64,000 bases of DNA from Pyropia yezoensis (taxonomy: Eukaryota; Rhodophyta; Bangiophyceae; Bangiales; Bangiaceae). A program made the position numbers and the translations under genes. The notes below the pieces were generated by a model. It worked only from the letters and a program-made list of their open reading frames with translations. It was not told the origin of the DNA and searched no databases. Positions within the stretch are counted from its first letter, which is position 1; each line of letters opens with the position of its first letter. Positions 10,101 to 20,834 of this stretch are shown piece after piece. Location of the stretch: positions 12,453,777 through 12,517,776 of the forward strand of contig CM020619.1 in the NCBI GenBank assembly GCA_009829735.1, in the 5' to 3' direction.

Positions 10101-13100
10101 GAACATGGAGGGTGTTCCCCCCAGGTTGAGGGTTCAAGTTGAACGCCTCTTGGACCAATATCACAAGCTGTGGGATGGTCAATTGGGACTCATGAGAGCC
10201 ACCCAACACCGGATCGAGTTGAAGCCCGGTGCACCCCCTATACGCCAACAACCGTATAGGGGAGGACCTCGTTCAAGGGCCCTCGTTAAGGAGCAAGTTG
10301 CTCGCATGGAGGCCCTCGATGTGATCGAGGCCAGCAACGCCGAGTGGGCGAGTCCGGTGGTTATCGTCCCCAAAGTTGATGGGACCCCCGGTTTTGTATC
10401 GACTACCGTAAGCTCAACGAGAGCACGGTGAAGGACAGCTATCCCCTACCTAGGATGGATGACTGTCTGGACTCCCTGGGGGAGGCGAACGTGTTCTCTA
10501 CCCTGGACTGTAACGCGGGGTACTGGCAAATTCCCATTGCCCCGGAGGACAGGCATAAAACTACCTTTACCTGTCACTGTGGTACCTACCAGTGCAAACG
10601 CCTACCGTTTGGTCTGTGTAACGCGCCGGCAACTTTCCAGCGCGCTATGGACATGATTCTGGCCGGAGTACGGTGGCAGATCTGTCTTGTGTACCTAGAC
10701 GATATCATTGTGTTCTCCCGAAGTCCGGAGGAACACATTGGCCATCTTGGCCAGGTGTTCAAGCTACTTGCTGACGCCGGTGTGTCACTGAAGGCGAGTA
10801 AGTGCCACCTCTTCACTCAAGAGGTGGAGTACTTGGGACATGTTGTCCGTCCGGGGCGTCTCAGTGTTTACGAGAAGAACTTGAGGGCCATACGTAAGGC
10901 TCAGTACCCCCGGACCCAGACCCAGATGAGGAGCTTCCTCGGGATGTGTAACGTGTACCGACGTTTCACCAAGAGCTTCGCCAAGGTGGCGAAGCCGTTG
11001 AATGAGCTAGTGAGCTCAACGCTACCGAAGAACCTGCCTCCCCCAAGTCGGGTGGAGCAGGAATCCTTTGAGGCTCTTCGGGACCTTCTGCTGAAGCCCC
11101 CCATCTTGGCAATTCCCAGGTTGGGAGGCCACTACATCCTGGATGTGGACGCTAGCTACGACCAACTTGGTTGTGTGTTGCTTCAGCAGCAGCCGGACAA
11201 GGAGTACTTGCCGGTGGGATACTTCAGTAAGGGGCTGAACTCGGCCGAGAAGAACTACGGAGTCACCGAGTTGGAAGGACTCGCAGTGGTATGGGCGGTG
11301 ACGTCACTTCGTCACTACCTAGAGGGTGAGAAGTTCCTCATCCGCTGTGACCACCGCGCGTTGCAGTTTATCTTCAAGACGGACTGTACGAACACTCGTC
11401 TCAACCGGTGGAGGGTGCGACTGGCACCCTTCAACTTTGACATTGAGTACCGACCTGGCAGGCAACATGCCCTTGCCGACGGCCTCTCTCGGGTACCTAC
11501 CGAGGGGCTGGACACTAACCCAGTCGATGAGGACATCCCCATTGTGGGGGTAGTCACGCGCTCGGGTCAGGCGTTGAACCCCGAGGCGTCAGGGAACAAG
11601 AAGTACTTGCCCCTGTCCCTGGACGAGGTAGTGAAGGCCCAGGCCGAGGATCCCTTCTGCTAGTCGCAGAGGGATATACTGGATACGGTGGTTGAGACGC
11701 GCTTCTTTCTGGGAGACGATGGCCTCCTCATGAGGAGGGGGGTATTCCAGGGGACCGAACAACTTGTCGTCCCCGCATCCCTCAAGGACAGTATCCTTGA
11801 GAGGGAGCACAACGCTCCCACGGGTGGACACCTGGGGTCTAGTAAACTGTACCAGACCCTGAGGACCAGGTACTACTGGCCGTCCATGGTGGTGGACATC
11901 TACAGTTGGGTGGCTGCCTGCACAAGTTGTGCACAGAATCGTCTGATGGAACGGCGGCCTAGTACGGCTATGCTATTGTTCCCGGCCAAGGAGCCCTTCG
12001 CCGCGTTGGCGATGGACATCCTTGGGCCACTGCCCGTAACCGAGGAGGGCAACCAGTACCTCCTGGTCATCTGTGACCGCTTCACGAAACTTACGCGAGC
12101 GATCCCACTGGCAGAGATCACGGCCATGTCGGTCGTGTCAGCCTTCCTAGATCACTGGGTTGCCGCGTATGGCATCCCAGATAGTACACTATCGGACAAT
12201 GGACCGCAATTTGCGTCCGTACTGTTTCAGGGAGTGCTGGATATGTTGGGGGTTAAGGCAAACTATGCCACCCCCTACCACCCACAAACTAATGGGCAGG
12301 TGGAGCGCTTCAACAAAACTATTGTTAGGCAGCTGCGCCACTATGTGAGTGAGCACGTGAAGACGTGGGACCAATATATTTCTATCCTTACTACTGCCTA
12401 CAATTCGCAGGTTCACTCATCTACAGGGGAAGTACCCCTCGCTTTTGTGACCCCCCGTCGCGTGCGGTCTATTGCCGTGCGGTGGTCGCTCCCAACTAGG
12501 GAGGATGGTGGCCGTACGCCTACTCCTACTGAGAGTAAGGCGGAGTTCGCCGCTAGGCTTGAAAACCTCATCCCTAAAGTCAGGGCTGAGATGGACAAAG
12601 CACAAAAGCGCTACAAGCGTACCTTTGACAAAAAGGTGCGCAATACTAAACATGTCCCCGAGCAGGGTGACTGGGTGCTGGTACACTCGCACACCCCAAC
12701 TGGGGTAAGCTGGTATTCCAGACGAAGGGACCGTACCAGGTCCTTCGTACTGATGGGCGGCGCTTCACCATCGAAAGTGACGATGGGGTCCGCACAGCGA
12801 ACGGACAGGACGTGGTCAAAGTTGCACCACCGCCTGCAGGCGACCCAGCTTGGGCACGTGCGTTGGAGTCGTGGCGCCTCCCCTCACTGCCTGCGGCCAA
12901 ACAGGGCCCGCAGGAGTACGTGTTCGATAAGTTCATCGACCACGGATGGGATGAAGACACTGACCGCCTCATGTTGAGGGTGCGTTGGTTTGGCTACAAA
13001 GCCAAGGATGATACGTGGGAGTATGTGGAGGACCTTCCCGCTGAGAAGGTCCGGGCGTACTGTGCCCGGAATGAGATAGACCCTAACAGCCCTCCCTCAA

Positions 13101-13216
13101 CGTGAGGGAAGGCCGAGCAACAGTGCCACGAGAGTGCTTCAAGTCGAAGTGGTACGCAGAGTGGCTTTTAACTACAGCCCTAACCCTCACACTCTCACAA
13201 CAAAGGCAGCTGCCAA

Positions 13217-15349
13217 CTAGGCACGCATGCTAGACTCTCCCACTCCACGGCCCTCGCCCTCACGTGGAGGCGAGCGGCGAGACCCACGCCGATAACGGTC
13301 TCCACTCGTTGGAGGGGGCGGCGGCTCCAAGTCGGAACCGTCGCGCCCCTCACGGTCGCGCAAGTGGCGCCGACCGTGGCCACTCTTCTGCCTGGTCTTG
13401 CGCGCAAGTTTGCGACGCAGACGCTGGACAGACTCCGTCTCCGACGGGGTAGAGGACTCCGAGACGGAGTAAGACAACTCGTCTTCCGACACGGAGGGAG
13501 AGCGCCGAGAGTGTCGGCGACGACGGCGAGGAGGCGAGTATGCCCGGCTCGCGCGACGTTTGCCACGCCCAAGTGGGGCTGGCTGGGGCATAATAGCCCC
13601 AATACGAGCCAACTCGGCTGTCATAAACTCCGCCACCGACTCGCAACTCGCGGTCGCTACTGCAGTACGAACGCGCTCCTCAAGTTGAGGAGTCTCGGAA
13701 CTCTGTAGGGTTGCGGTCGACGCGGCCAACCAGGAAATGGTGCGCACCAACGTGGTGATCATCATCTCTGAGGTTAGAGGCGTGGGCGGCAACACCAACT
13801 TGGGGTATACCGTCAGGAGGGTGGCCCCCAAGTTGGGGGACACCGGGGTGGAAGACTCCACGGCCACGCTGATCGGGATGTTCCCGTGAGGTTGGAAAGG
13901 AACAGGAGGAAGCGGAGGGGCCCGCCGAGGTGGCGGTACCCGGGTGTAACTGCGACCCCCGACTTGGGGCTCCCGCAGTGGGTTGAGTCATGTGGTCATC
14001 ATAGGACGGCACGGCCATAACTATGGGCTTGTCCGGGGTGGCGCAGTGTGGCGATCCAACCCCGGGGCATACGGGTAGTCCCCGATGCCCAAACCCCTCT
14101 CGTAGGACCACACGGCCGTCGTGAAGTTCACGAGCGACCCCACACGAACTGGCGAAGTGCGCCATCGTCCTTGGGCCCACGAGTGGGGCGGCGCAACTTG
14201 TGCTCAATGCTCTCCCACTCGATAAACTTATGGAGCCGGAGCATCTCCTCAAGTAGAGTGAGTTGTCCTGAGGAGCACCCCTCAGCAACTAGCTGAGGGG
14301 TGAGCTGTTCCAAACCCTGGATGAGCCGGAGGGGGAGATGCCAGAGCAATCCCCCGCCGCTGAACACAGGACACCCAGGTCGACATGACCTCGAGGAGCC
14401 ACTGGGTGGCCAACATGGCCCACACCAGGTGATCAGGGGCAGCCGTCAACATGACGGAGCCGAAGTGGTCAAGCAACCGGGGCAACAACGCCGGGAACCC
14501 GTAGGGGACCTCAACTTGAGGCCACCACTCGGGCTTCTTCGGATAGTACTGCTCCTTACTGGCAGCAGACTGTTGAGGAAACTCAAGTTGAGCCGAGGTC
14601 ACCAAGTAGGGACCTCGCCGGAAGTCTTTCTCCATCCGCACATCAAAGTGATGAGTGTGCGGATCGGCCTCGTGGAGGTACGGTGGGCGAGTTGCCACAG
14701 CGTCCCACGTGAAGGTCGGCAAGTCGCCGGGACCCGGGATAGTTCCCCCGCGGTCCACCATGGCCTTGGCACGTTGGACTTCTTCAACCTCCTCGTCGTC
14801 CAGGAAGGCAAACTGGTCCGTCCTGAAGCCGGCCGGGAACCCGACCCTACGGGGATACTTCTCCCGTAGGCGGTCCCATACCCGGCCCATCGCTGCGCCA
14901 AGTCGGCCACAGCGAAGAACAGTCAACCCCTCCTCATAAAGAGGCCAAGCGGGGTAAAACCACCGCCCCAAGGCCTCACGCGGGACGACTTGTCCCGCCT
15001 CCGGGGGAGACCCCGCCGTCAACCCAAAGCCGGGTGACGCGGGAGTCCCATCCCCCGGAGCGATCGCGGAGCCCCCGCCGGAAGTCCCGGCGGGTGCTGC
15101 ACCGTAGGAGGTGTCCTCCATGCGCTCGTCAAGAGAGTCCGTCTCCACTCCCGGAGTCGCCATGGCTCTCCCCAAGTTGGGAGAGACGCTCTGGCTATCG
15201 CAGCACGAGACCCGCCTCGAGTTGAGGGGGACTCGGATCGTGGGTATACGGGTGGCCTCCCCAGCGTGGGGCGGCCCAGTGGAAGGTGAAGGGAGGTGGT
15301 GGTGATGGTGAAGTGTGAACTGAGAGAGAGCAAGCTGCCGAGTGGGCAA
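13217..15349 (-). other. Antisense ORF block between the chromodomain and the 3' LTR
   Basis: Minus-strand frames open through most of this non-structural part of the element. The block nearer the 3' LTR encodes a mixed-composition, globular-looking protein from MATPGVETDSLDE (ATG near 15160), with segments such as LGRWFYPAWPLYEEGL and KKPEWWPQVEVPYGFPALLP, down to about 14.28 kb. The part at 13.2-13.9 kb encodes a basic/Ser-rich segment (RRRRRHSRRSPSVSEDE). No domain recognised. Known: some large plant gypsy elements carry antisense ORFs in this same place. Inference: element-encoded accessory gene(s) transcribed against gag-pol; a captured host fragment is the alternative. Confidence 0.45.
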
Positions 15350-15499
15350 GCTTGAGGAGAGGGGCGGTCAACGTGACCGCCTCCACATCCGTGTTACGTA
15401 CTCGATGGGGGACAGCAAGTCGCGCCCCCAACGCCGAGACGTGCGTTTACGCACCCCCTCACAGGGCCGACCGGGTCGGTCGGAACTGAGGAGAGGGAG

Positions 15500-15916
15500 T
15501 GTGGCAGTATTGACCCCCAGGTAGGGGGCAACACGTGCCATGCAAGGGGCGGCAGGCCACTAGCCTGATCCGTTCCTCCCCCTGCATTTGGGTCCATATT
15601 CCCTAAGTTTGGGATAGTTAGCTTAGTAGTAAATCCAACTTGGATTTGAGGGTTTTCTGCATTTATCGTCTTGAATTTTCGTGTGGCCCGGTGGGCAGGT
15701 GCTGGGGTGGGAGATTCTGAGTGGCGAGATTCTGAGTGGACCCTGGGGGATAAGGGGAGGGACAGCGGGGCTTGGCCCTGCGTCCCCGTCCCGACCAAGA
15801 AACTGTTGGACCACACACCATCTTCTTGTTTGTCCGTGGGGGGTTTGCCCCACAACAGGGACAGAGTGTGTGCGACTTGCACTTCTTCCGGTTCCCCCGA
15901 CACGGGAGGCAGCCCT
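15500..15916 (+). repeat. 3' LTR, visible part
   Basis: Identical to the 5' LTR apart from two single-base length differences in G runs or near them. It is preceded by a polypurine tract and is cut at 15917 by the run of N. Confidence 0.9.
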
Positions 15917-16416
15917 NNNNNNNNNNNNNNNNNNNNNNNNNNNNNNNNNNNNNNNNNNNNNNNNNNNNNNNNNNNNNNNNNNNNNNNNNNNNNNNNNNNN
16001 NNNNNNNNNNNNNNNNNNNNNNNNNNNNNNNNNNNNNNNNNNNNNNNNNNNNNNNNNNNNNNNNNNNNNNNNNNNNNNNNNNNNNNNNNNNNNNNNNNNN
16101 NNNNNNNNNNNNNNNNNNNNNNNNNNNNNNNNNNNNNNNNNNNNNNNNNNNNNNNNNNNNNNNNNNNNNNNNNNNNNNNNNNNNNNNNNNNNNNNNNNNN
16201 NNNNNNNNNNNNNNNNNNNNNNNNNNNNNNNNNNNNNNNNNNNNNNNNNNNNNNNNNNNNNNNNNNNNNNNNNNNNNNNNNNNNNNNNNNNNNNNNNNNN
16301 NNNNNNNNNNNNNNNNNNNNNNNNNNNNNNNNNNNNNNNNNNNNNNNNNNNNNNNNNNNNNNNNNNNNNNNNNNNNNNNNNNNNNNNNNNNNNNNNNNNN
16401 NNNNNNNNNNNNNNNN
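15917..16416. other. Assembly gap, exactly 500 N
   Basis: A round 500-N run usually means a gap of unknown size. It hides the end of the 3' LTR, the target duplication and whatever followed the interrupted Cys-module gene. Confidence 0.99.
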
Positions 16417-16840
16417 CCCCCCCCCCACATTCGTGCCACACCGGTGGCAGCAGCCAGGCGCACAGGTGGCCGACAAGTCGGCCGCTGCGTCGCTGCCACC
16501 CCCACCGCCAAGGCGTCTCCCCCCCCACTTCCTTGCCACGTCGGTGGCAGCATCCAGGCGCACAGGCGGCCAACAAGGCGGCCGCCGCTGTGTCGCTGTC
16601 ACCCCCCACCGCCAAGGCATCCCCCCCCCCACTTTCGTGCCACGCCGGTGGCAGCATGCAGGCGCACAGGCGGCCGACAAGTCGGCCGCTGTGTCGCTGT
16701 CACCCCCCACCGCCAAAGCATCCCCCCCCCCACATTCGTGCCACGCCGGTGGCAGCAGCCAGGCGCACAGGCGGCCGACAAGTCGGCCGCTGCGTCGCTG
16801 CCACCCCCCCACCGCCAAGGCGTCCCGCCCCTTGCGTTTT
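16417..16840 (+). repeat. ~102-bp tandem array, about four units
   Basis: Units anchored on TTCGTGCCACGCCGGTGGCA begin near 16429, 16529, 16633 and 16734, a period of 100-104 bp. Each holds GGCCGACAAGTCGGCC, a 16-bp inverted motif, and a poly-C run. The left end is in the gap, so the copy number is a minimum and the array may be why the assembly broke. Confidence 0.8.
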
Positions 16841-16941
16841 TGCCACGCCAACGGCCGTTTTTCCACGCTAGACCGGCTCACAGGTGAGGAAAAAAAGAAC
16901 CCCGAGGGGAAAAAAAACCTTTAAAGCAGCCGCTCACCCAC

Positions 16942-18682
16942 CTACATGTACACCAACGCATGACGGCGGTGCAGAAACGGCGCCAGAGCCTCCGCCTTGT
17001 TCTCCCACACGTTTGCCATCAGGTCAGCGCGTAGTCGCTCGTGCTCAATCGGACTGGTCAGAGCAGACTGGCGCATGATATCGTCAGTGCGCCAAGTCGG
17101 GGCGACACGGCCATTACCCTGCGCGCCGTTCCCGCCTCCGGCCCCGGTCCCCGCCCCTGCAGTACCAGCACCACCTCCAGTTCCATCAGGTGGACAGGCT
17201 GCACCCCCCGCGGCCGATGCACCACCCCCACCGGCCGCAATACCTCCCGCGCGTCCAGATACGCCCGCTGCGGCCGCCGTGCCGTCACCCACAGCGCCCG
17301 CACCACCACCCGCACCGACACTGCTGCCACTACCAGCGGTACCGGACGAAGACGACGACAAATACGACGAAGAGGACCACGAGAAGGCCGACAAGGAGTC
17401 ACTCCCCGCGGCCTCTGCGGCCTCTGCGGCCTCTGCTTCAGCCTGCGCAGCGGCCATCATGACAGAGGCCGCTGCGCCGGCCTGGCCGTATAAATCTCCC
17501 ATGCGGAGGCGGGAGATGTACCCGTCGCGGCGGTTGATGACAATCATGTTGTGCAAAATAGCGACAGCCTTGGCGGTGCGGATGATACGGTCAACAGAGT
17601 GATACTTGGCTGGGTGGAGAAGGATGTGAAAGCGCGCGGTCATTACGCCATACAGACGCTCAACGTCCTTGCGAAGCGCCTCTTGCAGCCGGTTGTAAGT
17701 GCACTTCTTCAGGGTGTTGGAGGTGGCGCGTGGAAAGGGTCAGGCAAAAATGGGGAACTTGGGATACACACCGTCGGCCAAAATAGTACAGCAAGCGACG
17801 CGTGCGGCCATTCAGTGTGTACTCAAAATTGGTCAGGGGGCCATAGACCGTTCGTAATGTCCATGCAGAGCGGTGATTGGCCCCACACATTCAGGTCGTT
17901 CTTGCTGCCCGGTGGCCCCCACGAAAAAGTGCCAGGGTGTAGAGGTCCTCATCGCAGACTGTCTCCATTACCACGGAGCGCCGCTTCTTGTAGTCCTGGT
18001 ACTGGCCCGCCAAAGCCTTGGGCACATGCGCCAACTCCAATGCGAGCAGTCGATGCTCCCCATGCACCCAGGCATCCCACGTTGCGCGTTGCGGTCAAGA
18101 ATATGGGCCAGCTCGTCCATGTTTCGGGGGCGAAGGAAAAACTCCTCGTAGTTGTCGACGATGTGGTCGACAAGCATTTGCGTCGCCACCGCCGTTGTGG
18201 ACTTGGACAGTCGGACATACTCGTCAGGCCGATCAGCGGCCTCACCGTACGCCAGCACACGAAAGGCGGCCACCACCTTCTGCAGGGCATGCGCCTGTGG
18301 CCGCCCACTGGCGTTGATGGTGCGCTTCCAATACGGCAGGTCCTTCACGTCGTCGTAGACCGCCATAAACACATTGCGAGGCACGCCGGAACCGAGTCTC
18401 AAAATCAGTCTCGCCGTACACAGGTGGGTTCCCGTCCTCCCCAAAGTAGTCTGCCTCGATGCTTCGGTAGCCGCGCTCAAATCCACGCAACCGGTTGGCA
18501 CGACGACCAGGCACCGAGCCGCCGCGACGCCGGCGGCGTCGGGCAACCGCACCCGACAGAGCGATGTAGTGTCTACGTCGCGTTAGAGAGAGCCGCGCAG
18601 CTAGAACAGCTGCGTGGACCTCGTCCGCCGATCCATCGGACACCTCCCATGCCTCTCGATCAAAAGGCGCGGGGGCAGCCAT
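16942..18682 (-). pseudogene. PIF/Harbinger-type DDE transposase, frameshifted
   Basis: Reads from MAAPAPFDREAWEV at 18682. Matches to plant PIF/Harbinger transposases (Plant_tran / DDE_Tnp_4): AFRVLAYGEAADRPDEY, DELAHILDRNAQRGMPGCMG followed by SIDCSHWSW with the first catalytic Asp, a KNDLNVWGQSPL stretch with the second, and KDVERLYGVM with the catalytic Glu, followed by AVAILHNMIV. The C-terminus (RADLMANVWENKAEALAPF) also fits the family. The reading frame changes at least four times (near 18,390, near 18,025, and twice between about 17,690 and 17,900), so it is dead as written. A Ser/Ala/Gly-rich insert lies between HNMIV and the C-terminus. I saw no terminal inverted repeats and no Myb-like partner ORF nearby. 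Confidence 0.88.
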
Positions 18683-18813
18683 CTTCCCAAAACTGCAGCC
18701 CCACTACACCTCCCAACCCCCAGCACACACACGGTGGCGGCGGAGACGACAGTGGTGCAGGTGGCGACGGTGGCGGAGGTGGCGACGGTGGTGGGGCCTG
18801 CCGTTTGCGTGGT

Positions 18814-18976
18814 GGGCCGTCGCACGCGGCCCACAAACAGACCGACGACGGCGGTGACGACGGTGGTGACGGCGATGAGCGTCACGACGGTGGTGGGCCG
18901 TCGCCACGCGGCCCACGAAACAGACCGACGACGGCGGTGACGACGGTGGTGACGGCGATGAGCGTCACGACGGTGG
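18814..18976 (+). repeat. Two 81-bp tandem units
   Basis: Both units carry GACGACGGCGGTGACGACGG and end CGTCACGACGGTGGT. The units start at 18814 and 18895 and differ at a few bases. Confidence 0.75.
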
Positions 18977-19059
18977 TGGTCACGTCGCCGGTACGACGTG
19001 AGCCGTCCCACGCGGCCCGCGAAGCCCCCCCCGATCCACCCCTGGATGCCCCCCTCCCC

Positions 19060-19290
19060 GCAGCAGCGTCCCCCGGGGGGGGTGCACGCGCCTCCCCCCC
19101 CAATCCACCGCGGGAGCCCCCCCCCCCCGCAGGAACGTGCTCCGGGGGGGGTGCACGCCCCTCCCCGCGACGCCCCCCCCCCCATTCCACCGCTGGAAGC
19201 CCCCCCCCCCGTGCCAAACGTGCTGCGGGGGGAGTGCACGCCCCTCCCCACCCAGCCCCCCCCCCGTGGGAGCCTGTTGTGGGGGGGCGG
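19060..19290 (+). repeat. ~60-bp degenerate G/C-tract tandem repeat
   Basis: About three to four units of G8 then TGCACGC, CCTCCCC and a C10-12 run. Homopolymers make unit borders vague. Confidence 0.55.
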
Positions 19291-19947
19291 CCCCCCCCTC
19301 CGCCAGCGCGGGCCCGCGCCGGGGGCGGGGCCCTGCACGAAATGTTGTATTTTTTGTTATTTTGCCGGGGGTGTTGGGGGTACGCTCGCCGGAGTGGCGT
19401 CCGGCGGCGTGCGTATGATTTGAACGGACCACGTCGATGCGTCGAATATGTGGGTGCGGTGTGGGGGATCCGAGAGGGGGGGGGGGCGACCACCAGGACT
19501 CGTGCCCAACGGACCACTGCGGATCCACACGACCACGCGTGTGTCATATGCCCAATCATCCAATCCTGCAGACTTCCAGATTGCGTCCAGACACTTTCGA
19601 GAGGGTCGCGAATCTTTCACGCAGGGCCCCGTTCTAGCGTTAAAAACGGCAATAAACGCTCCCATAACCCGAAACGAGATCGTCACGACGATCTCTGCAA
19701 CGAAGTAGGGGGGGGGAGATCGTTTCCGACATCGTCGTGACGATCTTCTGCGGAAACGTGGCTCGCACGACTTGAAACAACTTCATCAACTCCATTCGCG
19801 TCTGAACCCGAAACGGAGGCCCGAATCTGGCCGATTTGGGACGCGACCGGACCCCAGCGGCGGCCCACAAGCCCCCGCTGGGCTCTCATTGGCCGAGAGA
19901 CGTTTGGAAGCCACGTGTGGGCTCATTTGAAAGCTGCGAAAATATAT

Positions 19948-19991
19948 GAGAGATGGTATCGAGATCGTCGTGACGTTGTTGGAAACACTCT
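19948..19991 (-). repeat. Dispersed ~44-bp repeat, copy 2
   Basis: Reverse complement of 3054-3097 with about four differences; the core is GTTTCCAACAACGTCACGA. Confidence 0.55.
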
Positions 19992-20834
19992 GAAGCGCAA
20001 AGAAGCGACCGACCATAGCTACCGATGGGAGCAATGTTTATACGAACGCGTTTAAAAACCGCGCAACGCCGCGGACTGGTGAAGCAAAAACCTGCGGGAC
20101 GACAGCTTTCGAGAGTCTGCACGGAGAAATATCTCTCCGCCTTGCTCGACATCTACAGCGTGAATTCTGACCAATGGAATGCTCCATCCAGCAAACATCA
20201 GCGCCACCGCTGTTGTCATTGGTTGACAGAACACCGACAGCGGCCGTCGCGTCGGTCATCCTGGGGAAGATTCTTTGCCCTCAGCCCATCCCCTCGATCA
20301 AAAAGCAAAATTTTGCTCGAGCCGTTCACTTCGTGCTCGAGCAGGGAAAAAATTTCCACAACGAAGCAGAGATCGGGCTTGTAATCCTGACAGGGGATAA
20401 GCAGTGCTGCGCTGCCCATCGGCTTGGGTCGGACCTCCCGCCCAGCTTGTCAGGCTCTAGGTGGGGTCAGCTTGGCAAGGTCGCCAGCCCCACCATTTGT
20501 ATTGGCGAGGTCGCCAGCCCCACCAGTCGTATTGGCAGCCGTGGCTGGCGGCAACTCATCACTGTCACTGGCGGGAACGTGGGCTCAGGCGGATGGCAAG
20601 AGGCTGCCTGCCTGTCGAGCACCGCCCAGCGGGCTGTGGCGGCGGAGTGACGGGCGCGCGGGGCTCCCAAAACACAACAGGCCAACGCTTTTTGCTCAAA
20701 AATACCCCGGTGGCACAGTTTGTCCCGCCGCACCGACGGCCCCTGCTCATCATCTCGTCTTCGCGCGTCAGCGAGGCGTCCCTGTCGTGTGCGTCTCTCT
20801 CCCTGCAGCCAAGAGTCACACGGCCTCGCTGGCC

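Larger units (their letters stand above)
6593..15916 (+). mobile_element. Ty3/gypsy chromovirus-type LTR retrotransposon (right end hidden in the assembly gap)
   Basis: Fossil element on the plus strand. Parts in order: 5' LTR (6593 to about 7135); gag at about 7.2-9.1 kb with a CCHC knuckle (CWNCNSDGHWAYDC); pol at about 9.1-13.1 kb with aspartic protease (LDTGSGASLI near 9.36 kb), reverse transcriptase (YLDDI near 10.69 kb), RNase H (near 11.1-11.5 kb), integrase with H2C2 and DDE regions (about 11.8-12.4 kb) and a C-terminal chromodomain (about 12.9-13.1 kb); a 2.2-kb region with antisense ORFs; a polypurine tract GAGGAGAGGGAG at 15488-15499; 3' LTR from 15500 into the gap. The chromodomain after integrase defines chromoviruses. 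Gag and pol are separate adjoining frames, as is common in this family. It is broken by about two or three changes in pol. The LTRs differ only by two small indels over ~417 comparable bases, so it is young. Confidence 0.93.
18683..20834. other. Repeat-rich, non-coding stretch between the transposase and the exchanger gene
   Basis: Holds two GC-rich tandem repeats (18814-18976 and 19060-19290), then a lower-GC block (about 19.4-20.4 kb) with several copies of a GATCGTCGTGACGATC-like palindromic word (near 19677, 19729, 19960) and the second copy of the 44-bp dispersed repeat. At 20,800-20,815 a pyrimidine-rich TCTCTCCCTGCAG could be a splice acceptor for the next gene. Confidence 0.5.

Noticed and set aside
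15394-16924. ORFs running through the N gap on both strands
   Set aside because: They exist only because N was translated as open; the flanks are LTR and tandem-repeat DNA.
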